Shown one piece after another: positions 16,809 to 25,538 of a stretch of DNA of 64,000 bases. Position 1 is the first letter of the stretch, and each line of letters begins with the position of its first letter. This stretch comes from CBDIHH01 sp965279095 (GTDB lineage: Bacteria; Pseudomonadota; Alphaproteobacteria; Caulobacterales; Caulobacteraceae), in the NCBI GenBank assembly GCA_965279095.1, contig CBDIHH010000007.1, positions 124,001 through 188,000 of the forward strand, given 5' to 3'. The notes under the pieces are model-generated. The model did no database searches and was not told where the DNA came from. It worked only from the letters and a program-made list of their open reading frames with translations. The translations under genes and the position numbers were made by a program.

Positions 16809-17668
16809 GCTGATTGCGCCAGATAGAGCATCACGTCGTCGCCGGCGGCGAGGATTTCAGCGATCGAGACCCGCCGCAGGTTGCCCACCGTGTCGATGGC
16901 CCGCAGCGGGAAGCGCCGCTGCACATCCTCCAGGAAATCCACGACTCCCGCGCCCCGGCCGCCGTTGACCTCCATGACGATCTGGATGCCGGGCGAGCGG
17001 TCTATCGTGGCCTGCATCCCCGACCACAACTCCGCCTCCTGCCCCTCGACGTCGATCTTGGCCAGGTCCAGCCGCGGCAGGTCCAGGTCGTCCACCCGCA
17101 TCATCGGCGCCACGACCCGCTCGAAAGGGCGGCCGAAGCTGTAGTCGACGCCTTCCGGCTGGACGATGGCGTTCTTGGGCTCGCCCTGGGGAATGATCAG
17201 CACCACCTCCTGCCCCGAGGTCGCCCCCAGGGCGGCGCCCACCACGTCCACGCGGCCCTCCAGGCCGTTGAGCGCCAGGTTGCGTCGTAGAAGGTCGCGG
17301 GTGCGGGGGATGGGCTCGGCGGCCACCACCCGGCCGCCGGGGCCCACGGCATCGGCCATCAGGAGGGTGAAATAGCCGACGTTGGCGCCGGCATCGAGGC
17401 AGGTCATGCCCGGTCGCAACTGGCGTCGCAGGAAGCGCGCGATCCACAGCTCCCACGCCCCGTCGCGGATCAGGAAGGGGGCCAGGCCCACATCCTCCGC
17501 GCTCACCAGCATGGGGTAGCGGCCCAGGGCCCGGCAGGCGATCTCCCCGCCGGGCTGCGGCCGGCGATAGGCGCCGGCGCGGCAGCGCAGCTGCCACAGC
17601 GCCTGGACGGCGCGCGCGGGCAGGTAGCGGGGATCGGCCAGGGCGGATCGCAACAGGCGGCGCAGCAT
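16805..17668 (-). CDS. FkbM family methyltransferase
   Basis: SAM-dependent O-methyltransferase of 287 residues. Motif I is CLDAGANVGYFTLLMADAVG, followed by GRVVAAEPIPRTRDLLRRN and the FkbM signature LDLAKIDVEGQEAELW. The N-terminal 80 residues (RRPQPGGEIACRALGRYPML) are less typical. The start is the first ATG that leaves a gap to the divergent LysR gene. FkbM enzymes methylate sugars, lipids or polyketides; the substrate here is unknown. Confidence 0.9.
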   Translation of the reverse strand: MLRRLLRSALADPRYLPARAVQALWQLRCRAGAYRRPQPGGEIACRALGRYPMLVSAEDVGLAPFLIRDGAWELWIARFLRRQLRPGMTCLDAGANVGYFTLLMADAVGPGGRVVAAEPIPRTRDLLRRNLALNGLEGRVDVVGAALGATSGQEVVLIIPQGEPKNAIVQPEGVDYSFGRPFERVVAPMMRVDDLDLPRLDLAKIDVEGQEAELWSGMQATIDRSPGIQIVMEVNGGRGAGVVDFLEDVQRRFPLRAIDTVGNLRRVSIAEILAAGDDVMLYLAQSA

Positions 17669-17831
17669 GGGCAGTTCCGGATCGCCGCCCCAAGCGGCGC
17701 CGTTCGCGCTAGTAGCGCCCGGGACGGCGGGCAACCACCAAAATCGCGCCGTCGCCCGGCGACTGGACAGGGACGGCCGCTTGCAGGCTATCCTGGCGCG
17801 CGGCGCTTTGGCCGCGGGAGCGCCCGGACCG

Positions 17832-18767
17832 ATGGATCTGAAGCAGCTGCATCGCTTCGTCGTGGTCTCCGAACTGCGCCAGCTGGGCCGGGCGGCCAAG
17901 CAGCTGAACCTGTCGCAGCCCACCCTCAGCCGCACCATCCAGCTGCTGGAGGGCGAGATCGGCGTGCCCCTGTTCGAGCGCGGCCCCCGCGGCCTAGTGC
18001 TCACCCCCGTCGGTCAGGTGCTAGTGATCCACGCCAAGGTGCTGCTGAACGAGCAGGGCCGGGCCCTGGCGGCGATCAAGAACATCGCCCACTGGCGCAC
18101 GGTGATCGGCGTCTCCACCTCGTTCATCGAACGGATCACTCCTGACGCTGTCTCCAGGACCCTGCGGCGCCACCCGCAGATACGCATTTGCGTGGTCGAC
18201 GATGTGCCGGCGGTGCTGCTGCGTCGGCTCGCCGATGGAGAGCTGGACTTGGCGTTCACGTCCAGCGCCCCCGGCTCGCTGGACGACACCCTGGCCTTCG
18301 AGCCGATGATCGAGGAGTCGGTGTTCCTCGTCGCTCGGCGGGAGCATCCGCTGCACAGTCGCACCGACCTGACCCTGTCCGACCTGATCAACGAGCGGTG
18401 GGCCGTATTCGATTCGCCGGATTTCGCGCCGAGCTGGGCCAACATCTTCCGCGGGATGGACAGCCCCCCTCCCAAGCCGGCCCTGTCCGCCGCCTCCGGC
18501 GTCCTGCTGGCCAACTGCCTGCTGAAGGAGGACCTGGTGGCGATGATGGAGCAGTCGGGAATCGCCGCCCATCTGGCCTCAGGCGCCCTGAAACCCCTGA
18601 ACATCCCGCCGCGGATGGACAGCTTCAGCGGGGTCTACTACCGGCAGACTGGCATCCTCTCCGACGCCGCCAAGGCCTTCTACTGGGGACTGCGCGAGGC
18701 CTGCGCCGAGGACGCCGCCGCGGTTAGGTCCGGGCCCCGCGCCGCGGATCGCGTTTTCCGCCTTTAG
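17832..18767 (+). CDS. LysR family transcriptional regulator
   Basis: Regulator of 311 residues. The winged HTH is at residues about 3-62 (LKQLHRFVVVSELRQLGRAA, NLSQPTLSRTIQLLEGEIG, LFERGPRGLVLT). A periplasmic-binding-protein-like sensor domain follows to residue about 300. It is divergent from the FkbM gene with about 160 nt between starts, the normal arrangement for a LysR protein controlling its neighbour, but no operator was identified. The effector is unknown. Confidence 0.92.
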   Translation: MDLKQLHRFVVVSELRQLGRAAKQLNLSQPTLSRTIQLLEGEIGVPLFERGPRGLVLTPVGQVLVIHAKVLLNEQGRALAAIKNIAHWRTVIGVSTSFIERITPDAVSRTLRRHPQIRICVVDDVPAVLLRRLADGELDLAFTSSAPGSLDDTLAFEPMIEESVFLVARREHPLHSRTDLTLSDLINERWAVFDSPDFAPSWANIFRGMDSPPPKPALSAASGVLLANCLLKEDLVAMMEQSGIAAHLASGALKPLNIPPRMDSFSGVYYRQTGILSDAAKAFYWGLREACAEDAAAVRSGPRAADRVFRL

Positions 18768-18828
18768 CCCGCCGCCGGTTTTCAGCCGCGCCGATCGGGA
18801 CTATCAATCGCGCTTCGACCAGTGCGGC

Positions 18829-19206
18829 ATGAGGCGGACGATGCGTGTTTGGATGACGATGACCCTGGCGGCGGCCGCGATGACGGTGGCGGCCTGCGGC
18901 GAGCCCGCCAAGAAGGAACCGCCCCCGCCGGCCGACGCCAATCTCGCCTTCAAGGGCAGCTACGCCCAGTCGTGCCGCAACGTGGTCACGCTCGAGAACG
19001 GCTACCTGTCGGCCGAATGCGCCGGCGCCGACGGCTACGTGCCCACCAAGATCCAGGCCAGCCTGTGTCAGGGCGACATCGGCAACAACAATGGCGTGCT
19101 GGTCTGCAATGGCGCCGTGGCGGTCGATCCCGCCGCCCCCAACACCCCGGCGCCCGCCGCCGCCCCGGCCCCCGCCGCCGAAGCCAAGCCCGCCCCGGCG
19201 CCCTAG
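18829..19206 (+). CDS. Lipoprotein with CVNH-like (cyanovirin-N homology) domain
   Basis: Lipoprotein of 125 residues. A signal peptide ends in a VAAC lipobox at about residue 23, followed by a charged proline linker. Residues about 44-93 resemble one CVNH module: SYAQSCRNV, LENGYLSAECAGADG, and GDIGNNNGVLVCNGA, with three of the cysteines expected in such modules. The C-terminus is low-complexity Pro/Ala. CVNH domains bind carbohydrate, so an outer-envelope glycan role is possible. ATG 18841 is an alternative start. Its stop overlaps the convergent xth stop by 4 nt. Confidence 0.75.
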   Translation: MRRTMRVWMTMTLAAAAMTVAACGEPAKKEPPPPADANLAFKGSYAQSCRNVVTLENGYLSAECAGADGYVPTKIQASLCQGDIGNNNGVLVCNGAVAVDPAAPNTPAPAAAPAPAAEAKPAPAP

Positions 19207-19988
19207 CCGACCGGGCCTCGGCGGAACGTCGCCCAGGCCGGCGCGTGGTCGCTGGCGCCGTCGCCCCCGCGCACCTCGCGATCGACTCCCGCCCCGGTCA
19301 GGCCCGCCGCCAGGGCGGGGCTGAGCAGCAGATGGTCCAGCCGCATCCCCGCGTCGCGGGCCCAGCGGTCGCGCTTGTAATCCCAGAAGGTGTACAGGGG
19401 CTGGGCCGGGTGCGCCGCGCGCAGAGCGTCCGTCCAACCGAGGTCGACGAGGCGCGCGAAGGCGGCGCGGCTCTGCGGCTGGACCAGGGCGTTGCCCACC
19501 CAGGACCGGCTTGGGTAGATGTCGAGATCGGTTGGGACGACATTGTAGTCGCCGGCCAGGACGCAGGGCACATCCGCCGCGATCAGGCCGCGAGCGTGGA
19601 CGATCAGCCGCTCGAACCAGGCCAGCTTGTAGTCGAACTTCGGGCCCGGCTGGGGATTGCCGTTGGGCAGGTACAGGCAGCCCACCAGGACACCGTCCAC
19701 CGCGGCCTCGATATAGCGCGCCTGGTCATCCGCCAGGTCTCCCGGCAGGCTGAGGCGGGTGACCACCGGCGTCGCCCCGCGCGCCAGGATGGCGACGCCA
19801 TTCCAGCGCTGCTGCCCGCGCCAGACGGCGCCGTAGCCCGCCGCCTCGACGGCGGCGAGGGGAAAGGCCCCCTGCTCGGCCTTCAGCTCCTGCAGGCAGA
19901 CCACGTCCGGCTTGGCCCGCGCCAGCCAGTCGATAAGGGTGGCCAGCCGCCGATTGACGTTGTTGATGTTGAAGGTGGCGACCTTCAT
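19203..19988 (-). CDS. xth: Exodeoxyribonuclease III
   Basis: Mg-dependent AP endonuclease and 3'-5' exonuclease of base excision repair, 261 residues. Catalytic blocks are in order: TFNINNVNRRL, VVCLQELKAEQ (metal-binding Glu), GDYNVVPTDLDIY, TFWDYKRDRWARDAGMRLDHLL and SDHAPAWA. Length and motifs match the Xth family. A DUF3606 gene lies 17 nt upstream on the same strand and may be co-transcribed. Confidence 0.96.
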   Translation of the reverse strand: MKVATFNINNVNRRLATLIDWLARAKPDVVCLQELKAEQGAFPLAAVEAAGYGAVWRGQQRWNGVAILARGATPVVTRLSLPGDLADDQARYIEAAVDGVLVGCLYLPNGNPQPGPKFDYKLAWFERLIVHARGLIAADVPCVLAGDYNVVPTDLDIYPSRSWVGNALVQPQSRAAFARLVDLGWTDALRAAHPAQPLYTFWDYKRDRWARDAGMRLDHLLLSPALAAGLTGAGVDREVRGGDGASDHAPAWATFRRGPVG

Positions 19989-20005
19989 CCGGCCGCCGGG
20001 GCCGG

Positions 20006-20239
20006 TCAGATCTTGGCGTTGCTGTTGAAGTCGGCGCCGCCGCGGCCACGGCCCCCGAGCTTCAGGCCCTCGGCCGCCGCGTCGAGCATGCGGCGGTCGT
20101 TGCCGTGCTTCTCGATGAGTTCGCGGGCGTCGTCCCGCGAGAGGCCATGCTTCTGGGCGAAATAGTCGAGCTCATAGCCCTCGCCCGCCGCCACCGTCGC
20201 GCGATCCAGGCCGCCCACCTTCGTCTTATCGTCCGCCAT
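20006..20239 (-). CDS. DUF3606 domain protein
   Basis: Protein of 77 residues. The DUF3606 core runs from about residue 16: AGEGYELDYFAQKHGLSRDDARELI, then HGNDRRMLDAAA. The C-terminus is Gly/Arg-rich (GGRGRGGADFN). Function unknown. It sits just upstream of xth on the same strand with a 17-nt gap, so the two may form an operon. Confidence 0.88.
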   Translation of the reverse strand: MADDKTKVGGLDRATVAAGEGYELDYFAQKHGLSRDDARELIEKHGNDRRMLDAAAEGLKLGGRGRGGADFNSNAKI

Positions 20240-20378
20240 GGATTGGTCCTCCTGCCCTCAGAACGACGGGCGGGGCGTCGGGTTCAGCCGCCCCCAGGAA
20301 TTTTGACGAGGGCCGTTGACTCGCCCCGCCCCGCAAACCAGAACAAATAACGAACACGTAGATGAGGGAGCCAGGGCG

Positions 20379-20573
20379 ATGCCGGATGAAGGCCAGGACG
20401 CGCTGACGAGCATGGCGGCGCAGCTGGACCGGCTGCGGGGCCGTTGGCACCCCGGCAGACCCGCCTACTATGCCCTGTCGCGCGCCTATGAGGCGGTGCG
20501 GTCGGCCGCCCTCGAGGTCGGCGAGGAGGACCGCCCCTTTGAACGCGGCTCTGAGCGGGGCCTGGAGGGCTGA
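20379..20573 (+). CDS. Hypothetical small protein (64 aa)
   Basis: Protein of 64 residues starting at an ATG preceded by GAGGGAG. It has amphipathic helices (LTSMAAQLDRLRGRW, then YYALSRAYEAVRSAALEV) and an acidic tail. It is read divergently from the DUF3606 gene. I do not recognise a family; the Shine-Dalgarno site and the short gap to the following gene support a real gene. Confidence 0.55.
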   Translation: MPDEGQDALTSMAAQLDRLRGRWHPGRPAYYALSRAYEAVRSAALEVGEEDRPFERGSERGLEG

Positions 20574-20659
20574 CGACGAACCGCGTTTTCCGTTTGGCAA
20601 GCTTGGCCATGTAGAACCGCGGCTGAACGCCAGCCGGGGAGGCGACGCTGCCGGACGCC

Positions 20660-21757
20660 TTGAGACTAGAGATCGTCACCGACCGCGGCCGGCTGGGTGA
20701 GCTGGAGTCGGCGTGGGACGCCCTGGCCGAGCGGCGCGGCGCCCCGCCCATGGCGCGCCACGCCTGGTTCTGCGCCGCCGCAGACTGCTACGCCCGGGGC
20801 GAGCTGGCGGTCGTCCTGTGCTGGGACGGCGACGTCCTCTGCGGCATAGCCCCCTTCGCCCAGTCCCATCCCGGCCCGATCCGCAGCCTGGTCTGGCTGG
20901 GCTGGAAGACGCACGAGCCCGAGATGCTGCTCTACGACAGCCCGGCCGCCCTGGAGGCGATCTGGCAGGGGGTTCTGGGCCTGGGACGCCCCGTCTGCGC
21001 GCGCCGTCTCACCGGCCCCGAGGAGGAACGCGATATCCTGCGCCGGGCCAGTCCTCGCGCCGGCGCCTTCTTCGCCCGCAGCGCCGGCAACCGCACCGCG
21101 GCGGCGACCCTCGGCGGCGACTGGGCGACGACGGTGGGAACCAAGAAGTCCGAGCTGCGCCGCAGGAAAGCCCTGGAGAAGGAAGGCGCCGTCGCCTTCC
21201 ATGTCCTGGCCCCCAGCCCCGACACGCTGGAGCCCGCCATGGCCGAGCTGATCCGCATCGAGGGCCTGGGGTGGAAGACCCGCGAGCGCAGCGCCATCGG
21301 CTTCAAGCCCGACGTCGAGGCCTTCCTGCGCGACTACGGCCGCCGCAGCGCCGCCGCCGGGACCCTGCGGCTGTTCTTCCTGTCGCTGGACGGGGTCAAT
21401 ATCGCCGTGCAGCTGCTCATCGAGCAGGCCGGACGCCTCTGGCAGCTGAAGATCGGCTATGACGAGCAATGGGCGCGCTTCTCCCCAGGGCGGGTGCTGA
21501 TGTTCGACATCCTGCGCTGGGCTGACGCCCAGGGGCTCGAGGCGGTGGAATATCTGGGCCAGGGCGGCGCCTGGCAGAGCAACTGGCCCGTCGCCTTCAC
21601 CGACCATCACACGGTGCGCTTCTACCCCCCGACCCTGACCGGCGGCGCCGTCTTCGCCGCGGACACGGCCGAATACCTCTGGCGCAAGACCCAGCCCCCG
21701 CCCGGCGGCCCGCCCAAACGCGCGCCGTCACCGACCACCGCCGCGTCCGCGGGCTGA
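20660..21757 (+). CDS. GNAT-fold acyltransferase, BioF2/CelD-like
   Basis: Protein of 365 residues with a duplicated GNAT fold typical of the BioF2-like/CelD acetyltransferase group. Conserved blocks are LVWLGWKTHEPEMLLYD, the basic KKSELRRRKALEKEG, and GRLWQLKIGYDEQWARFSPGRVLM, followed by GLEAVEYLGQG. It starts at a TTG. In relatives the enzyme acylates cell-surface polysaccharides or participates in cellulose/EPS loci. No polysaccharide genes adjoin it, so the substrate is open. Confidence 0.82.
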   Translation: MRLEIVTDRGRLGELESAWDALAERRGAPPMARHAWFCAAADCYARGELAVVLCWDGDVLCGIAPFAQSHPGPIRSLVWLGWKTHEPEMLLYDSPAALEAIWQGVLGLGRPVCARRLTGPEEERDILRRASPRAGAFFARSAGNRTAAATLGGDWATTVGTKKSELRRRKALEKEGAVAFHVLAPSPDTLEPAMAELIRIEGLGWKTRERSAIGFKPDVEAFLRDYGRRSAAAGTLRLFFLSLDGVNIAVQLLIEQAGRLWQLKIGYDEQWARFSPGRVLMFDILRWADAQGLEAVEYLGQGGAWQSNWPVAFTDHHTVRFYPPTLTGGAVFAADTAEYLWRKTQPPPGGPPKRAPSPTTAASAG

Positions 21758-21764
21758 GGGCGCC

Positions 21765-22721
21765 TCAGGCGGGGCGTGCCTCGTTGATCGTGATCGTGCA
21801 GCGGAAGCCGCCGGGGGCGTAGTCCACGACGACGTCGTCCAGGCCCCGCTGCGGCCTGAGCAACCGGGAGCCCAGCCCCCTGCGGGTCGGCGGGATGACC
21901 GGCGGCCCGAGCGTCTCGAGCCACAGCAGCGAGAGCTGGCCCGCCTCGAGCGTCCAGCTGAGCGAGACCCGGCCTTCGGGGGTCGAGAGGGCGCCGTGCT
22001 TCGTCGCGTTGGTCGCCAGTTCGTGCAGCGCCAGGGTCAGCGGCACCGCCGACGCGGCCTGAAGGACGCAGGGCGGGCCGGCGATGCGGACGGCGTCGTT
22101 GGGGAGGAAGGCCTTCAGCCCCCGCATCGCCAGGTCGGGCAGGTCACAGGACACCCACTCGGTCGCCGACAACACGTCGTTCGCGTCTTTCAGCGCCTGC
22201 AACCTCTGGCCGAACGCCTCATTAAACGCCGCTATGGTCGCGCTGTTGCGCGCGGTCTGACTGGCCAGCGCCTGGACGATCGCCAGGGTGTTGCCCACCC
22301 GATGCTGCAGTTCGCCGTTGAGCGCCCGCTCGCGCGCCGCCAGCGCCTCGACCCGTCGCGAAGACCCGCGCAGCATGGCCGCCGTCAGGATGATGATCAC
22401 GCCCCCGATCACGAACAGGAGGATGGAGACGAAGTCGCTGTTGCTGACGGACCAGGCGAAGAAGGGCGCCAGATAGGCATAGTCGCAGACGACGGCCGCC
22501 GTGATCAGCACGGCGGCGCCCCAGCGCCAGCCCAGCAGGAGGGCCGCCAGGGCGACCACCGGAAAATAGGTCAGGAAGGGCGGCACCCCCGTCACCCAGC
22601 GATGGATGAGAAGGTTGAAGCCGGTGGCCGAGACCAGCGCCGCCACCGACCAGATCAGGCCATCGAGGACCGAGGGGTCCGTCCCCAGGATCACTCGGAC
22701 GCGACGTTGATACGGGCTCAC
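21765..22721 (-). CDS. HWE-family sensor histidine kinase with DUF4118-like membrane domain
   Basis: Sensor kinase of 318 residues. Residues about 20-120 form four closely spaced membrane helices (DUF4118 type). The dimerisation/phosphoacceptor box is ELQHRVGNTLAIVQALASQT, with the HR-x-x-N signature of the HWE/HisKA_2 class. The ATP-binding domain has LALHELATNATKHGALS. There is no canonical HATPase G2 box, as expected in this class. No response regulator is adjacent, so it is an orphan. Such kinases often act in general stress or light signalling in alphaproteobacteria. Confidence 0.9.
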   Translation of the reverse strand: MSPYQRRVRVILGTDPSVLDGLIWSVAALVSATGFNLLIHRWVTGVPPFLTYFPVVALAALLLGWRWGAAVLITAAVVCDYAYLAPFFAWSVSNSDFVSILLFVIGGVIIILTAAMLRGSSRRVEALAARERALNGELQHRVGNTLAIVQALASQTARNSATIAAFNEAFGQRLQALKDANDVLSATEWVSCDLPDLAMRGLKAFLPNDAVRIAGPPCVLQAASAVPLTLALHELATNATKHGALSTPEGRVSLSWTLEAGQLSLLWLETLGPPVIPPTRRGLGSRLLRPQRGLDDVVVDYAPGGFRCTITINEARPA

Positions 22722-22894
22722 TCAGGACTCCAGCCGAACGGGGGGAGCGCTGCCGTCTCTCAGTCGCCCCGGGGCCGATCGGACAGCGGGCGATGGACGC
22801 ACGCTAACAGGGATGCCCGACCCGCGTCAGGGAATTGTCGCGGACATGTCTCCCGGCGGCGGGTCGTCCGCGACCAGAGGTTCGGCGCCTGGCC

Positions 22895-25135
22895 TCAGAA
22901 GACGTAGATGTCCGCAGCGGTCAGGGCGGCGTGGTTGGAGAGGGTCGCCACCAGGATCGCCGCGTGGGCGGCGGCCGAGCCGTCCTCGTCGTACCAGAGG
23001 TTGCCGGTCGACTGGTCGTAGAGGATGCGCTGGGTGGTGTTGGCGGCCGCGGAGCCCAGGCCGAACTCGCCTGGATCGATATTGAAGCCGCCTTGGAACG
23101 TCAGTCCGGTGAAGGCGGAGGTGTACAGGGCGACGTAGTCGTGGTCGGCCAGCGAGAAGTCGACGATGGTGTCCTTGTTCTTGGACGTCTCCAGCTCGTT
23201 GAAATAGAAGCCGTCCCGGCCGCCGCCGCCCGTCAGCTTGTCGGCGCCCATGCCGCCATGCAGGCCGTCCGAGCCGCTCCCGCCGACCAGGACGTCCTTG
23301 CCGCCCTGCCCCCAAAGCTCGTGGAAGACGGAGAAGTCATCCACATTGCCCTTGCTCTTCAGGGTGTTGGCCAGCTCGTTGCCGACGAGCGTCTGGGCGC
23401 CGGCAGAGAGGGCGGCGCCGTTCTCGATATTGGCGCCGAGGGTGAAGACGCTCGCCGTCACGTTGACGGTGTCCTTGCCCCCGACGGCGCTGGGGTCGGT
23501 CTCGATCACCTGGTCGCCGACATTGTCGACATAGTAGGTGTCGTTGCCGGCGCCGCCCTCCATGATGTCGGCCCCGCCCTTGCCATCGAGCTTGTCGTTG
23601 CCGTCCAGGCCCCAGAGGTGGTTGGCGCCGCTGTTGCCGGTGAGCGTGTTCTTGAGCCCGTTGCCGGTTCCGTCGATGTCGCCGGTTCCCATCAGGGTCA
23701 GGGTCTCGACCTCGTCGGACAGCACATAGCTGGCGGCCGTGGACTTGACGCTGTCCGTGCCGCCGCCGAACGCCTCGACGATCACGTCGCCGTTGTCGTC
23801 GACCGTGTAGACATCATTGCCGCCGCCCCCGTTCATGGTGTCGGCGCCCGTCCCGCCGTCGAGGGCGTCGGCGAGGCTGTCGCCATTGAGGATGTCCGCG
23901 CCCGCGCCGCCGAACAGCTTGTTCTTGCCGGCGCCGCCGTCGAGGACGTCATTGCCCGCGCCGCCGGTGAGCTGGTCGTCCCCGGCGTCGCCGATCAGGT
24001 GATGGTCCATGTCGTTGAGGGCGACGATGACATCCTTGCCCGACGTTCCGGTCATCACGCGCACGGCGGCGACCTCGCGGATTTCCAGGATGTCGCCCGC
24101 CGTCTTCTGGTTGGTCATCGCGAAGCTGCCGAGGCCGAAGGCCGCGATGGCGCCATTCAGTTCGTCAGCGGCGCTGACCAGGACATAGCCCGAGGTGAGG
24201 GTGATCAGCGAGCCGTCGAGCAGGGCGCGCGCCGTATCGTGATCGGTACCGAAGTCGACGTCCCAGGTGACCGCGAGCATACCGTTGCTGAGCCGGGCGA
24301 TGGCGGCGTTGTTATCGCTGTAGTTTTGACCGGCCGGGCCGCCGAATATGCCTGGCGTCAGGACGAAGCGGGAGTTGGTGACGGCCCCAGTGAGGTCGAG
24401 GGCCGTCACCTTGATGTCGGGCAACAAGCCCGCCTCGTTGTCCTCGTAGGCCAGGGCGTAGCCGCCGGCGATGGCGGTGATCGCGGCGTGGCGATTGATC
24501 GAGCCGCTCGCGTCCACCAGCACCGGCGCCGTCACCACGCCGCCAGCGCTGGTGTAGACGGCGGTCCAGATCTGGGAGGCGCCCCCGACCGTCCGGGTCC
24601 AGGCGACGGCGACGTTGCCATTGTCCAGGGTGGCGATACTGGCGTCGGTGTCGTTGGCGAGACTGCCGTCGACCACCGTCGTCGTGTGGGCGCCGCCGGA
24701 CGCATTGTAGAAATCCAGATAGATGTCGGTGTCGGTGGCCGAGAACACCTTCTGGCTCGAGATGACAAATCCGCCCGTAGTCAATGCCGCGACATCGGCG
24801 TTGCTGCTGTTGTTGCGGGTGATGTCTGTGGTGATGACCGTCGCGAGCTGAGGCGAGGTGATCCGGAAGACAATCGAGTCCGAGTCCTGGCCGGCCGTGA
24901 CAAGGTTGCCGTTATTGAGCGCGGCCAGCGCCTGATTGCCGAAGAAGACGAAATCATAGTTTTCAGTCGCGTTCGCGTAAACCGAGAAAAATCCCGTCCC
25001 GCCAGGGGCGTCCTGCGAAAAGACGTGAGCGCCTCCGGTGAGAATGGCGAGGTCGGAATTAAACGCGAGGGCCGTTGGATCGCTATCCGTATAGGACAGG
25101 GTCGTCTTGAATTCGTAGCTTGTCGTGAAAGGCAT
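22895..25135 (-). CDS. RTX-type calcium-binding secreted protein
   Basis: Protein of 746 residues without a signal peptide. The N-terminal half (to about residue 330) is built of repeated beta segments that resemble tandem blades (LDNGNVAVAWTR, LSNGMLAVTWD). From about residue 350 there are nonapeptide RTX repeats (GGAGNDVLDGGAGKN, GGTGADTMNGGGGND), then a C-terminal domain ending ALTAADIYVF, typical of type I secretion substrates. Calcium-dependent folding outside the cell is known for the family. No ABC/HlyD exporter lies nearby. The ATG chosen follows CAGGGG; an upstream in-frame start would add 33 untypical residues. Confidence 0.9.
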   Translation of the reverse strand: MPFTTSYEFKTTLSYTDSDPTALAFNSDLAILTGGAHVFSQDAPGGTGFFSVYANATENYDFVFFGNQALAALNNGNLVTAGQDSDSIVFRITSPQLATVITTDITRNNSSNADVAALTTGGFVISSQKVFSATDTDIYLDFYNASGGAHTTTVVDGSLANDTDASIATLDNGNVAVAWTRTVGGASQIWTAVYTSAGGVVTAPVLVDASGSINRHAAITAIAGGYALAYEDNEAGLLPDIKVTALDLTGAVTNSRFVLTPGIFGGPAGQNYSDNNAAIARLSNGMLAVTWDVDFGTDHDTARALLDGSLITLTSGYVLVSAADELNGAIAAFGLGSFAMTNQKTAGDILEIREVAAVRVMTGTSGKDVIVALNDMDHHLIGDAGDDQLTGGAGNDVLDGGAGKNKLFGGAGADILNGDSLADALDGGTGADTMNGGGGNDVYTVDDNGDVIVEAFGGGTDSVKSTAASYVLSDEVETLTLMGTGDIDGTGNGLKNTLTGNSGANHLWGLDGNDKLDGKGGADIMEGGAGNDTYYVDNVGDQVIETDPSAVGGKDTVNVTASVFTLGANIENGAALSAGAQTLVGNELANTLKSKGNVDDFSVFHELWGQGGKDVLVGGSGSDGLHGGMGADKLTGGGGRDGFYFNELETSKNKDTIVDFSLADHDYVALYTSAFTGLTFQGGFNIDPGEFGLGSAAANTTQRILYDQSTGNLWYDEDGSAAAHAAILVATLSNHAALTAADIYVF

Positions 25136-25454
25136 GGTCAGCACCCCTGCTGCGCGACTCGGCGCGCGGTCTTCGTCCAATCGCTCGCGGTCGCAGCCAT
25201 GCCGCCCGGCGGCGACAGACGTCGCCTCTGGCATTCATGGAAGACGCCAACCGGTACTGGCCGCAACCTAGGACGGGATGCGGCTGTTAGCAATCATTAA
25301 CACTGACGTTGCAGGTCGAGATCCGGCGCGCCCCATTGCAGTGTATCGCTGCCGTACGGCGCACATCTGCTTGTTTCACACATCAACTCAAGGATCATTA
25401 GCGTCGAGCTGCGCGTTTAGATTGTGCGAATGACACTTCTACTTGAGGGCAGCC
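25136..25454. other. Intergenic region upstream of divergent RTX and nitronate monooxygenase genes
   Basis: About 320 bases holding the promoters of two divergent genes. An AT-richer patch around 25285-25300 (TTAGCAATCATTAACACTG) could contain RTX promoter elements. I see no gene longer than about 30 codons and no repeat family. Confidence 0.5.
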
Positions 25455-25538
25455 ATGCTGAAGACGATCAACTTGGGTGCGGCGGCTCTTTTAATCCGGT
25501 TGCGGCGCCCCGGCGACTGTCTCATGGTCAGCCCATGA
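25455..25538 (+). CDS. Possible 27-residue leader peptide overlapping the next gene
   Basis: ATG at 25455 after a GAGGG site opens a 27-codon frame (MLKTINLGAAALLIRLRR and onward) whose TGA overlaps the ATG of the nitronate monooxygenase gene (ATGA at 25535-25538). The arrangement suggests translational coupling or a regulatory leader. It may also be chance. Confidence 0.3.
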   Translation: MLKTINLGAAALLIRLRRPGDCLMVSP

